Shown: positions 49,480 to 60,100 of the stretch, piece after piece | Layout of the letters: each line of letters begins with the position of its first letter | How positions within the stretch are numbered: position 1 is the first letter of the stretch | From: CAVSLM01 sp963728895 | GTDB lineage: Bacteria; Pseudomonadota; Gammaproteobacteria; JBBQDK01 | NCBI GenBank assembly: GCA_963728895.1 | Contig: CAVSLM010000004.1 | Span: 62,001 to 126,000, forward strand | Length of the DNA: 64,000 nucleotides | Direction of reading: 5' to 3' | Translations under genes and position numbers: made by a program | Notes under the pieces: generated by a model | The model's input: the letters and a program-made list of their open reading frames with translations, nothing else | What the model was told of the DNA's origin: nothing | The model's database searches: none

Positions 49480-49841
49480 CGGTTACGGGCCAATCCGGAC
49501 GCCGCAACCGTTTCGCGGATCGCTCGGATCGGCCGCACCTCGATGCTCCCCACCCGGGCGGGCGGGATCTTCGCGGCGAGCGCGAGGGCCTCGTTCAGGT
49601 CTCGGGCTTCGATGAGGTAGAACCCGGCAAGCTGTTCCTTGGTCTCGGCAAACGGCCCGTCGGTGACCGACATCGTTCCGTTCCTCACGCGCACGGTGGT
49701 CGCAGTCTGCACGGATTGGAGGGCTTCCGAGGCAAGGCAGTGTCCACTTTCCCGCAGTGCCGTGTCGTAGTCCACGCAATCGGTGTCCGGCAGCTCGTCG
49801 AGTCGCTGCTCATCGAGATACACCAGGCAGAGGTATTTCAT
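49476..49841 (-). CDS. YCII-related (DGPF) protein of an ECF42 module
   Basis: A 121-residue protein of the YCII superfamily: MKYLCLVYLDEQRL at the N-terminus, then SVTDGPFAETKEQLAGFYLI with the DGPF signature, and DLNEALALAAKIP. DGPF proteins are encoded next to ECF42 sigma factors; the sigma gene lies two genes upstream. Start ATG 49841 follows GGGGAG. The C-terminal stop lies in the border of element F. The biochemical function is unknown. Confidence 0.88.
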   Translation of the reverse strand: MKYLCLVYLDEQRLDELPDTDCVDYDTALRESGHCLASEALQSVQTATTVRVRNGTMSVTDGPFAETKEQLAGFYLIEARDLNEALALAAKIPPARVGSIEVRPIRAIRETVAASGLARNR

Positions 49842-49948
49842 GGTCCGCTCCCCTCGTCTATGCAGCGGGTATGGCGGCATACGCTTACCGCCCGGGCGTA
49901 CGCCGCCTTCCCGGAGCCGTGGAAGTTGCCTCGTCCGCTTGCGGACGG

Positions 49949-50410
49949 TCAGCCACAAATCCTCTTTGCCGCCTCCTGCATCTCCTCCTTGCTCAGGTCG
50001 CGCACGTGCGTGGCCACCGACCAGTAATGGCCGAAAGGATCCTCCAGCTTACCGTAGCGGTCGCCCCAGAACATGTCCTCGACGGGCATGGTGATCTTCG
50101 CGCCCGCATCGACGGCACGCGCGACGACCGCGTCCACGTCGTCGACGTAGAGATGGATGGTCACGGGCGTCCCCTTGAGCGACTTGGGACCGAGCGCATT
50201 CCACTCCGGGTATTCATCCACCAGCATGACGGTGGAGTCACCGATGCGGATTGCGGCGTGGAGCAGCTTGCCCTGCGGACCCGGCATGCGACCCAGCTCC
50301 ACTGCATCGAAGGCGTTCGTGTAGAAGGCAATGGCATCCTCCGCGCCGGCGCAGACCAGGTGTGGCGTTACAGTGTGCATCCCCTCCGGGATGGGCTTCA
50401 CTTGCGACAT
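49949..50410 (-). CDS. PhnB-like VOC (glyoxalase-fold) protein
   Basis: A 153-residue vicinal-oxygen-chelate fold protein. It has HTVTPHLVCAGAEDAIAFYT, GKLLHAAIRIGDSTVMLVD, TIHLYVDDVDAVVARAVDAG and FWGDRYGKLEDPFGHYWSVA, the PhnB/DUF1428-like pattern. VOC proteins of this type are regular partners of DGPF proteins. Start ATG 50410 has GGAGGA six to eight bases upstream. It precedes the DGPF gene by 107 bp, and a promoter resembling the ECF42 consensus lies about 75 bp upstream. Confidence 0.85.
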   Translation of the reverse strand: MSQVKPIPEGMHTVTPHLVCAGAEDAIAFYTNAFDAVELGRMPGPQGKLLHAAIRIGDSTVMLVDEYPEWNALGPKSLKGTPVTIHLYVDDVDAVVARAVDAGAKITMPVEDMFWGDRYGKLEDPFGHYWSVATHVRDLSKEEMQEAAKRICG

Positions 50411-50485
50411 GACAGCATCCTCCTTTGCATTTCGGGTCAAAAACCGGGTCTCCGGGGGGCGCCGGAGCAGCCGGATCCTTCACTG

Positions 50486-50512
50486 GTCGAACGGCCTGCT
50501 GCAATTTCGACA
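50486..50512 (-). promoter_or_regulatory. Putative ECF42-type promoter of the VOC-DGPF operon
   Basis: On the minus strand TGTCGA (50512-50507), 17-base spacer, CGAC (50489-50486). As I recall, ECF42 promoters carry TGTCGA at -35 and CG[A/T]C at -10. It lies upstream of the VOC gene that, with the DGPF gene, would be the natural target of the neighbouring sigma factor. Confidence 0.6.
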
Positions 50513-50698
50513 GCAGGCTATGCAGAGCCCTTGATTCCAGGCTCGCGAATCCGATCGACCGCCGCGCGCGGGCGCGCAGCTGCATCTCCCACCGGTCCCC
50601 AGGCGCGGCTTGCCCTGCGCGGCGGATCGAACGAGCATTTGCGGGACTTCGCACCGAAAGTCGGGTGGCACCGTCGGCGCTGTCGGAGCAGCCACGGC

Positions 50699-51949
50699 TC
50701 AGCCGCCGAGCTCCCGCAGCCGCCGCTGCAGGAATCGCCGTTCCGGCTCCTGACGCGTCAGACTCAGGGCGCGCTCGTAGGCCGCCCGCGCTTCTGCCGT
50801 CTTGCCTAGACGCCGGCACAGGTCCGCGCGCGCCGCGTGCGCGAGGCGGTAATCGGCCAGCGCGCCCCGCGCAGAGATGGTGTCGACGGCCGCGAGCCCG
50901 GCCTCCGGACCGTCGCGCATGGCCACTGCCACCGCGCGATTGAGCTCGACGACGGGTGTCGGCTCGACGCTCATCAGCGCGTCGTACAATCCGACGATCT
51001 GCGCCCAGTCGGTCGCGCCGGCACTGGGCGACTCGGCATGCACGGCCGAGATCGCCGCCTGCAGGGTATAGGAGCCGAAGCGTCGCGACGACAGCGCCCG
51101 CTCCACCAGCGCGCTGCCCTGCGCAATCAGGTCCCGGTTCCACAACGAGCGATCCTGTTCCTCCAGCACGATCAAGTCACCCGTTGCGGAGGCGCGCGCC
51201 GCTCGCCGCGATTCGTGCAACAGCATCAACGCGAGCAGACCCATGACCTCGGGTTCTGGCAGCAATCCGACCAGGAGCTGTGCCAGACGGATCGCCTCCT
51301 CCGACAGGTCGTGGCGGGTCAGCGAATCGCCCGAAGAAGCGGCATAGCCCTCGTTGAACACCAGGTAGATGACGCGCAGCACGCTGTCGAGCCGCTCCGG
51401 CAGCTGTTCCGGAGAGGGAACCTGATAGGGAATCTTCGCGGCGCGGATCTTGTTCTTGGCGCGTACGATGCGCTGCGCCAGCGTGGGTGCAGCGGTGAGG
51501 AACGCATGCGCGATCTCTTCGGTCGTGAGCCCGCACACTTCGCGCAGCGTCAAGGCGACCTGCGCGTCCGCAGCGAGCGCCGGATGACAGCAGGTGAAAA
51601 TCAGCCGCAGCCGGTCGTCCTCGATCTCCTCTTCATCGGCGCCGGCAGTCTGGTCGGCGAGTGCCTCGACCCGCTCGGCGACATCCTCCAGCGCGTCGAA
51701 GCGCGCGCCGCGCCGCAAGCGGTCGATGGCCTTGAACCGGCCGGTCGAGACCAGCCACGCCCGCGCATTGGAGGGAATGCCGTCACGCGGCCACTGTTCC
51801 AGCGCCGCGCGAAAGGCGTCGTGCAGCGCCTCCTCGGCCAGGTCGAAGCTGCCGAGCAGCCGGATCAGGGTCGCAAAGACGCGACGCGACTCGCGGCGGT
51901 AGATTGCGTCCACCGCCGCATGCATGCGTTGCTCTGCGCCCTCGCTCAT
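50699..51949 (-). CDS. ECF42-type RNA polymerase sigma factor with C-terminal extension
   Basis: A 416-residue sigma factor, about twice the length of a simple ECF sigma. Region 2 (YRRESRRVFATLIRLLGS, EEALHDAFRAALEQWPRDG, NARAWLVSTGRFKAIDRLRR) and region 4 (VALTLREVCGLTTEEIAHAF, PTLAQRIVRAKNKIR) are at residues about 10-190. The remaining 220 residues are a helical, TPR-like extension ending with ARADLCRRLGKTAEARAAYE. This is the ECF42 architecture, in which the extension rather than an anti-sigma factor controls activity. ATG 51949 is preceded by AAGGAA. The gap 50411-50698 downstream holds only the promoter. Confidence 0.88.
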   Translation of the reverse strand: MSEGAEQRMHAAVDAIYRRESRRVFATLIRLLGSFDLAEEALHDAFRAALEQWPRDGIPSNARAWLVSTGRFKAIDRLRRGARFDALEDVAERVEALADQTAGADEEEIEDDRLRLIFTCCHPALAADAQVALTLREVCGLTTEEIAHAFLTAAPTLAQRIVRAKNKIRAAKIPYQVPSPEQLPERLDSVLRVIYLVFNEGYAASSGDSLTRHDLSEEAIRLAQLLVGLLPEPEVMGLLALMLLHESRRAARASATGDLIVLEEQDRSLWNRDLIAQGSALVERALSSRRFGSYTLQAAISAVHAESPSAGATDWAQIVGLYDALMSVEPTPVVELNRAVAVAMRDGPEAGLAAVDTISARGALADYRLAHAARADLCRRLGKTAEARAAYERALSLTRQEPERRFLQRRLRELGG

Positions 51950-52189
51950 AGAGTTCCTTCCGGCTGCAGAAACAGTATATGTGCTGTGCAAAGTCCCTTC
52001 CTGTCGCACCGGCGCCATGGGGTACGCGAGTGGCACGTGGATCCTGCGCTCGCGTTTACCGCCGCGCATTCATCGATCGTGGAAGGAAGCCGGTTTCGAG
52101 GTGACTGCGCTCGGGCGCCGGTTGCGTCCGATACCGGGGTCCGCACCTTGGTACCGGCACAACAGGGGGTGGGGTCCGGTAGCCGTCGG

Positions 52190-52247
52190 CTAGCCCGGAT
52201 CCATTCACTTACCGGCCAGCTGCTGGCCGGCTGGTGGGATTCCCGGG

Positions 52248-52251
<4 letters not shown>
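52190..52251 (+). mobile_element. Miniature inverted-repeat element, copy G (62-bp minimal form)
   Basis: CTAG-CCCGG, ATCCATTCACTTACC, the palindrome GGCCAGCTGCTGGCC, GGCTGGTGGGATTCCCGGG, then CTAA. It keeps the two ends and the palindrome next to one end, with the middle deleted. CTAA provides the TAG stop of the UDP-glucuronate decarboxylase gene. It may show the minimal mobile unit or a deletion product. Confidence 0.75.
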
Positions 52252-53206
<955 letters not shown>

Positions 53207-53210
<4 letters not shown>

Positions 53211-54418
53211 CCCCGTGCTTCCGCAACGGTCACGCTCGCGACCTCCGCCGCCTGCCCGACGGCATTCACATTGCCGAACAGCGCCTCGGTAATCTGCGCC
53301 GCGACGTGATCCCAGCCGTAGCCTTGGCGGGCGAGCAGATAACCGCGCTCTGCCATGCGCTCCATCAGTGCCGGATCGCGAAACAATTCGATCAGGTGCC
53401 GCCCCAGCGCGTCCGTGTCTCCGGGATCGATGAGATAGCCGCTGGCACCGTGCTCGATGACTTCAGGCATCGCGCCGGTGCGTGTTCCGATACAGGCGGT
53501 CTTGGCCCACATGCCCTCGACCACCGCCACGCCGTAGGGCTCCCGGTAGGAGGGCAGGACGAAGACCTGGGCGGAATAGAACAGGTCCTTCAATCGTTGG
53601 CCGCCCACCCGGCCATGGTAGTGGATGCCGGCGCCGCTCTCGCCTTCCACGCCGGCGACATGCAGACAGGCGTCGGGAAACTCCTCCCGCACCCTTGCAA
53701 ATGCCTGCGCCAGCATCGGCAGGCCCTTGCGCTCGGCATCCAGTCCGACGAACAGCACATTGCGCTGCCGAAAATCCTTGTGCACGCCATCGCGTCCGGC
53801 GTCCAGATCCTGGTTGGGCCCGGCGCGTACCACCGTAATGCGCTCCCGCGGGATCCCGTACTGCGCGGCGATGCACTCGCCGACGTAGGCGCCCATGACG
53901 AACACATAGTCCTGGCCAGACAGAATGGCGCGCTCGGTGCGGTTCCAGGCGGCGCTGACGCGTTTCTCCGGAATCTCGAAGCCGTAATCGGGAAGCTGCT
54001 TGGAAAGCAGATTGACATGGTCGGTGAGGAGCGCGTAGCGCACGCCAGGGCGCTTGTGGGGGTGCCAGCACGAGGATTCGACCTGCATGGCGAGCACCGC
54101 GTCCACAGGCGGGCAGCGGGCGAGCGCAGCCTCGGTGGCACGACGGCGCGCCCAGTTTGCGGTGGGGGTGCGGTGCAGATAGCGCCGGAACTGCGTACGG
54201 TAGAGGAGCAGGGCATGTGCCGCCATGAGCAGAAGATACAGTGGTCGCAGCCGCGAGTGGCGCAGCGAGCGGCGCAGTTCGATCACCTCGCAGCCGCGCG
54301 CCCGCAGCGCCGCGGCGACCGAGCTGGTAATGCCGGAAAAGGCGCCGCCCACCAGCAGGATACGCTTGCCGGCTGCGGGATTGGCGGCAGGAACGCGAAG
54401 CGCGGGGACGTCCATCAT
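53207..54418 (-). CDS. GT4-family glycosyltransferase
   Basis: A 403-residue GT-B glycosyltransferase. N-terminal domain: ILLVGGAFSGITSSVAAALR; C-terminal nucleotide-sugar domain: VLFVGLDAERKGLPMLAQA, CLHVAGVEGE, then VFVLPSYREPYGVAVVEGMW with the Glu-x7-Glu motif. Donor and acceptor are unknown; being upstream of and overlapping the UDP-xylose synthase gene suggests a role in the same glycan. ATG 54418 (or the adjacent ATG 54415). Confidence 0.88.
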
Positions 54419-55033
54419 GGAACGGGGCAGCTCACGACCGCCACCGGATCGGCGCGCCCGACTCGTGCCGAAGGGAAGAACACATCCTTCATGCCGGCGT
54501 GGCACTGGGGTCTGGGCGGCCCCGCGTCGGGTTGCCCACGCGGCGGAACGGCCGCTGCCGTTGCTTTGTGTGGTGACTTTTTCGCCATATGAAACACCCT
54601 GGCGCCCTTCAGTGCTTTGGATGGCCGGGGTGCGCCCTCATTGTCGTCGATTATATGGGTGCTTGGCCGATCCGCGCCATGGTTCTGCAGCGAATCCACC
54701 AACGGCTGCCGTGGCCTCAACGACCGAAGCAAGCGACGCATACCGATGGCGCGACGCGTGCTACCGCAGGACGATTCCCCGCGGCCGGGTGAGGGGCGGC
54801 GGCAAGCGCATCATCGCAGCGCCGCATGCACAGCGGGACACGCCGCCATGGCTGCGGCCCAGGCAGATCTCGAGCCCCGCCATCGGGAAATCCGGACCAG
54901 GCCCGTGGCGCGTGCCGGCCCGGCCGATGGCAAGCGGGCACGGTTCAGGCTGCGGCCCTGCTGCGCCTCGCGATTCCGAACACCCCGAGCATTCCGGAGC
55001 CGAACGGCCACACGGCAGCCGGAACTGGACCTT
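54419..55033. other. Gene-free region upstream of the glycosyltransferase
   Basis: About 615 bp with open frames but none resembling a protein. It contains Cys- and Arg-rich out-of-frame readings only. I see no repeat or strong promoter; the glycosyltransferase promoter must lie here. Confidence 0.4.
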
Positions 55034-55265
55034 CGCTGATTTCCGCGCGGGAAATGATCAGTACATCGAAATTGATGCCGGCATACCCATCGCCCAAGGC
55101 AAGAGCAACGCGAAAATCGGGATCATACTCGGCATCAGTGCGCGTACGGTGGACAAGCATCTTCAATCGATCTACAAGATTCTCGACGTGACCACCCGCA
55201 CCCAGGCGGCAATCATCGCCATCAACAAGCTCGTCGAAGCGGAAATCGGCAGCCGGGGGAGATGA
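55034..55265 (+). pseudogene. Fragment of a LuxR-type HTH regulator
   Basis: IAQGKSNAKIGIILGISART, then VDKHLQSIYKILDVTTRTQA, then IIAINKL is the C-terminal half of a LuxR/FixJ helix-turn-helix domain. The first HTH residues (LISAREM) occur about 35 bases upstream in another frame, so at least one indel has broken it. No receiver or ligand domain precedes it. It is a remnant next to miniature element H. Confidence 0.7.
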
Positions 55266-55362
55266 TATTCCGCGACAGCGGCAGGTCGAGGCTCGACACA
55301 CTTCAGCGGTCTCGCGCAACCTTGCAGGCTCTTCGGAGTGACTGCCCGGACGACGCGAGCTG

Positions 55363-55518
55363 AAAACCAGGCCGGGGCGAGCGAGAAAACTACCACGACC
55401 GGAATGGGCCAGTGGCGTAAACAGAGTGTCATCGTTCGGGAGGTCGTGAAAAATGCCAGATCTTCCCTGCGATCCATGCCCTCCAGCCGCTGGCCGGCTG
55501 GTGAGATTTTCGGGCTAG
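55363..55518 (-). mobile_element. Miniature inverted-repeat element, copy H (left-end part, about 155 bp)
   Basis: Matches the inverted form (AGCGAGAAAACTACC..., GTGGCGTAAACAGAGTGTCAT, ATGCCAGATCTTCCCTGCG, CAGCCGCTGGCCGGCTGG, TGAGATTTTCGGG-CTAG) but the opposite end is missing, replaced by unrelated sequence. CTAG at 55515-55518 supplies the TAG stop of the AHSA1-family gene. Confidence 0.75.
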
Positions 55519-55971
55519 TCCGCCTCGACGAGCGCGGCGAGTTTCGCGAGTGAAGACCGCCAGCCGGCCTCGTTGTCCGCGAGCGGCAGGTCGCGCGGCA
55601 GCTCGTCGTGCACGGCGAGGACATCGGTGCCGCCGTCTGCATCGGTGAGCGTGATCGTAATCGTCATCTCGCCGAGCAGGTGGGGTTCCGTGGTCTCGAA
55701 CTCGACGACCTCGACAATCAGCTCGTTGGTCACGAGCTTTACGAAGCGGCCATGGAAGGTGTCGGTGTTCGCGGTCGTCTTGCCTGTCCCGGTCGGGACG
55801 TCGTACGTAAGCGAAATCCGGAACGAGCCACCTTCGCGAGCGTCGAATGTATGCACGTGGCTGTTCATGCCCGCCGGTACCATCCACACCGCGACCGCGC
55901 GCGGATCGAGAAGCGCGCGATAAACGTCAGCGCTGCGCGCGTTCGGGGAGATTGATGCGGGTCGAGCTCAC
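55515..55971 (-). pseudogene. AHSA1/SRPBCC-family protein, interrupted by a +1 frameshift
   Basis: Reading from GTG 55971, SSTRIN is followed by a CCCC run (forward GGGG, 55945-55948). Dropping one base joins it to PNARSADVYRALLDPRAVAV and on through WMVPAGMNSHVHTFDAREGG, FRISLTYDVPTGTGKTT and DNEAGWRSSLAKLAALVEAD. This is a START-like hydrophobic-ligand fold of the AHSA1 type (151 residues after correction). The GTG overlaps the VOC stop by four bases (GTGA), so it belongs to that operon. Uncorrected, only a 124-residue reading from 55889 could be made, without the first helix. The stop comes from miniature element H. Confidence 0.78.
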
Positions 55972-56390
55972 TCTCGGACAACCCACTGGGGATTCCACGC
56001 TACTTCCCACAGATGCCCATCAGGATCCTGGAAGTAGCCCGCGTAACCACCCCAAAAGGTTTCGTGCGCTGGTCTTGCGACGACTGCACCCGCTCTCCCG
56101 GCTTGTTCCATCACTACATCGACTTCGACTTTCGAGGAGACGTTGTGCCCAATGGTGAAATCGGTCGCATTTCGGCTACCCAGCGCGATGCCCGTATCGC
56201 GGGCAATACTCTTTCGTGGCCAAAGCGCGAGCTTCAAACCGTCCTGCAGGTCGAAGAATGCGACTGCGCCGTGCTCGAACTCTGTGCCGACAATGCCTTC
56301 CGTCGTCAGGCCAAGACCGTCACGGTAGAACCGGACCGCCCTTTCCAGATCTTCGACACCAAGAGTGATGAGCGTTATCCGAGGCTTCAT
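55968..56390 (-). CDS. VOC-family (glyoxalase-fold) protein
   Basis: A 140-residue vicinal-oxygen-chelate protein with LITLGVEDLERAVRFYRDGL, GAVAFFDLQDGLKLALWPR, VEVDVVMEQAGRAGAVVA and the C-terminal GYFQDPDGHLWEVAWNPQW. These are the two beta-alpha-beta-beta-beta modules of the fold. Substrate unknown. It overlaps the downstream AHSA1 gene by four bases; paired VOC/AHSA1 genes are common. Confidence 0.87.
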   Translation of the reverse strand: MKPRITLITLGVEDLERAVRFYRDGLGLTTEGIVGTEFEHGAVAFFDLQDGLKLALWPRKSIARDTGIALGSRNATDFTIGHNVSSKVEVDVVMEQAGRAGAVVARPAHETFWGGYAGYFQDPDGHLWEVAWNPQWVVRE

Positions 56391-56407
56391 GCGCTGACGC
56401 TCCGAGC

Positions 56408-56494
56408 GGAGGTTGGGGTCAGGAGGTTGGGGTCAAGGAGGTTGGGGTCAGGTCTTGTTATGTGCATAGACCTCCCACGTCCCGTTCACGATGG
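56408..56494. repeat. Three tandem GGAGGTTGGGGTCA units and a dispersed repeat
   Basis: GGAGGTTGGGGTCA occurs three times in tandem (about 56408-56450, one unit with an extra A). It is followed by GTCAGGTCTTGTTATGTGCA and TAGACCTCCCACG-TCCCGTTCACGATG (to about 56494). A very similar stretch, GTCAGTTCTTGCTATGTG then CATAGCCCAC and CGGTTCACGATG, is at about 61062-61110. These look like debris of an insertion or REP-type element; nothing in the gap 56391-56549 is coding. Confidence 0.6.
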
Positions 56495-56549
56495 GTCTGA
56501 TCGTTGCGGCGCCATTCCAACGAGTGCGACATCCCAACCCGCTCCGCCA

Positions 56550-56808
56550 CTAGACCGGAAATCTCACCAGCATCCCGGGAGCTGGCGGAATTCGCAGCCG
56601 TTCTGGCGCCGGGTTGGAGCGAAAAGGGTAGCCGTAACCCCTTGAGTGAAGTCCAAGCCGGGGCGGTCGAGAAACCGCCAGAACCGGGATAGGCCGGCGG
56701 CGTGAACCGTGTGTCATCGTTCGGAGGTCGTGAAGAATGTCAGATCTTCCGTGCGATCCATTCGCCTACCGACCAGCCGCTGGCCGGCTGGTGAGATTTC
56801 CGGGCTAG
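56550..56808 (-). mobile_element. Miniature inverted-repeat element, copy I (260-bp form, inverted)
   Basis: Full copy with CTAG at both ends (56550-56553 and 56805-56808) and the 60-bp insert also seen in copy E. Ends read CTAG-ACCGGAAATCTCACCAGC and GCTGGTGAGATTTCCGGG-CTAG. No gene ends at either border. Confidence 0.85.
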
Positions 56809-56844
56809 AATATCCTGATCACTGCGAGCTGCGCTACGCGCAAC

Positions 56845-56880
56845 GCCAACGCCAACGCCAACGCCAACGCCAACGCCAAC
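56845..56880 (+). repeat. Six tandem GCCAAC hexanucleotides
   Basis: (GCCAAC)6 at 56845-56880, with CAAC before and CAACC after. Read on the minus strand it would encode alternating Val-Gly. A minus-strand frame crosses it (through about 57070) with protein-like sequence NVHVASVQATRFDSAEVDVS, but it has no start or ribosome binding site and runs into the helicase gene. The rest of 56809-57107 has no assignable gene. Confidence 0.7.
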
Positions 56881-57107
56881 AACCGCATACGCTGGAATTG
56901 TGACGGCGTCAAGGTACCCGTCATTTGCGCCGGCCAGTGTGTCGACATCGAAGAGTTCGACGTAGGCTTCTGAAACGTCAACTTCTGCGCTGTCAAATCG
57001 GGTCGCCTGCACGGACGCCACATGCACGTTGAGGGCAGCCGCTCCGTCCGCGATAATGTGCCGAACATTGTCGAAGAACCCTCGAAACAGACAGCCCGGG
57101 AAACCGC

Positions 57108-60100
57108 GTGAAAGTACTCGAATACGTCGGTCTCGATGCCTCGCGCGTCGAGGTCGCCTACCGCAAGGTGACGGAAGCCATTGCCCGCGGCGACTTCCGT
57201 ACGGCACAGGTCAAGAAGCTCGCCAATCTCAGCCACGGAAAGTTTTACCGGGCGAAGCTCGATGACACCGACCGGCTGTTGTTCTCGCTGGTGCGCCACG
57301 GCGATGAGGTCTGTGCCCTGATGCTGGAAGTGATCCGCAATCACGACTACGACGGGTCGCGCTTCCTGCGTGGCGCTGTCATCGACGAGTCGAAGGTTCC
57401 CGACTACGATGCCACGGAGGCCATGCGCGAAGCGCAGCCGTTGCGTTACCTGCACCCGCAGCGCACCACCGTGCATCTGCTCGACAAACCCCTCTCCTTG
57501 GATGACACACAGGAGGCGGTCTACCGTCAGCCACCGCCACTGATCGTGGTGGGCAGCGCAGGCAGTGGCAAGACCGCGCTGACGCTGGAGAAGCTCAAGC
57601 ACGCCGAAGGCGAGGTGCTCTACGTCACGCACTCCGCATTCCTCGCCCAAAGCGCGCGCGATCTCTACTATGCCAACGGCTTCGACCATCCGGGACAGGA
57701 CGCGACGTTCCTCTCCTACCGCGAGTTCGTCGAATCCATTCGCGTACCGTCCGGGCGAGAGGCCACGTGGCGCGATTTCGCCGGCTGGTTCGCCCACATG
57801 CGCCAGGGGTTCAAGCATGTCGACGGCCATCAGGCCTTCGAAGAGATTCGCGGTGTGCTCGCCGCGGGTGCAGGTGGCATCCTGTCGCGGGACGGCTATC
57901 GGGCACTGGGCGTGCGTCAATCTATTTTCCCAACGGAGCGGCGCGATGCACTATACGATCTTTTCGAAAAATACCGCGCCTGGCTGCGCGAGGCGAAGCT
58001 CTACGACCTCAACCTCGTCGCCCACGAATGGCAGCCACTCGCCGCGCCCCGGTATGATTTCGTCGTCATCGACGAAGTCCAGGACATCACGACCGTTCAG
58101 CTCGCGCTGATTCTGAAGACGCTGAAAAAACCCGGTCAGTTTCTACTCTGCGGCGACTCCAACCAGATCGTTCATCCCAACTTCTTCTCCTGGACGCAGG
58201 TCAAGAGCCTGTTCTGGCACGACCCGGAACTGGCCGAACGGCAGGAACTACGCGTACTGACCGCCAACTTTCGCAACGGTCTGGAGGCCACGCGCGTCGC
58301 CAATGCGCTGCTCAAGATCAAACATCGGCGCTTCGGATCCGTCGACCGCGAGAGCAATTTCCTGGTCCAGGCGGTCGGGGGTGAGCCCGGGCAGGTCGCC
58401 CTGCTGGCGGATCAGGACGGCGTCAAGATGGACCTCGACCAGGAAATCCGCCAATCCACCCAGTTCGCCGTGCTGGTCATGCGCGACGAGGACAAGGCCG
58501 ATGCGCGCAGGCACTTCTCTACGCCGCTCCTGTTTTCGATCCACGAGGCCAAAGGGCTGGAATACGAGAACATCGTCCTGTACCGCTTCGTCTCCGATCA
58601 TCGCGCGGATTTCGCCGACATCGTGGAAGGTGTCGAGAAGAAGGATCTCGCGGACCACACACTGGATTACCGGCGAGCCAGGGACAAGAGCGACAAATCG
58701 CTCGAGGCTTACAAGTTTTTCGTCAACGCGCTGTATGTGGCCCTGACGCGCGCAGTGAAGAATCTCTATCTCATCGAATCGGACATGTCGCATCCGATCT
58801 TTGGCCTGCTCGATCTGGCTCCGGCGGGGCAAGTCAAGGTAGATGCCCGCAAATCGACGCGCGAGGACTGGCAGAAGGAGGCGCGCAAGCTCGAGCTGCA
58901 AGGCAAGCAGGAACAGGCCGAGGCCATTCGTCGCAGCATCCTCAAACAGACGCCCGTACCCTGGCCGGTGTTCGACGAAACAAAGGTGCGAGAGATGCTG
59001 GTCAAGGTGTTCCGTGAGCAGGTCCCCGGCAACAAGACGAAGGCGCAACTCTATGACGTCGCTACGTGCCACGACGAACCGGTACTGGCAGCCTACCTGA
59101 TGCAGGAAGCGAGATTCGATGCGGCGAAGGGATTTCACCGGCAGCGAACGACCTTGGGCCGCAAGACCTATGCGCCGTACTTCGCCCGCCACTTCAAGGA
59201 CATTGTCCGCCAGTGCGACCAGCACGGTCTGGAACATCGCCTGCCGATGAACCAGACGCCACTCATGGCCGCCGCGGCAGCGGGCAACGTGCCTCTGGTG
59301 GAGACCCTGCTGGAACGGGGAGCCGATCGCGAGGCCGTCGATCACTTTGGCTGCAACGCGCTGCACTGGGCGATGCGCGAGGCATTCCGTGACCCGCAGT
59401 TCGCGCGCGGTGCCTTCGCCGTGCTCTACGAACTGCTCGCTCCAGCCGGCATCGACGTCAATACCGGCACGCGGCTGGTACGCATCGACCGGCACCTGTC
59501 GGAATACTTCCTGGTGCAGACCCTGTGGGCGCTGTTCAAGTCGCGTTTCACCCACCGGCAGCACAAGCACTACGGCGCCTTCGATACCAAGGCCATTCTG
59601 GAAGCCTGGCAACACCTGCCGACCAATGTGGTACGCCCGGAACGTAACAAGCGGCAGCATCTTTCCAGTCTGCTGGCCCGCAACGAGGTCGAGCGTGACT
59701 ATGCCTATAACCGCGCGCTGTTCATGCGCGTTGGGCTGGGCTGGTATCAGTTCAACCCCAAGCTCTCCGTTCGCCGCAAGCAAGGCGAAGCCGAGGCCTG
59801 GGTGCCGATCTACCAGGCACTCAACCTGCCGTTCATCAACGAATTCGCCTGCGAAGTTGTCTGGGAACGCATCGACGAGTACCTCGCGCTCGCCGACCTG
59901 GCCGCCCGCACGGTGCCGATCGCCGCGGAACGGGCCATTGCCCGCCGCGACGAAGCCATGCGCGAGCGCGCACAGCGGGAGGCCGAACAGCGCGCCGAGC
60001 TTGCGCGGTGGCGGGAACAACAAAGGACAGCCAACGCGGGCCGAACGGCCACCGAGCCCAAGTGGGGCACGCCGGAAGCCAAACGACGCGAGATCGAGCG

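Noticed and set aside
56740..57207. Minus-strand secreted-protein gene across the GCCAAC repeat
   Set aside because: The frame shows protein-like stretches but has no start, no ribosome binding site, overlaps the helicase start and reads straight into miniature element I.
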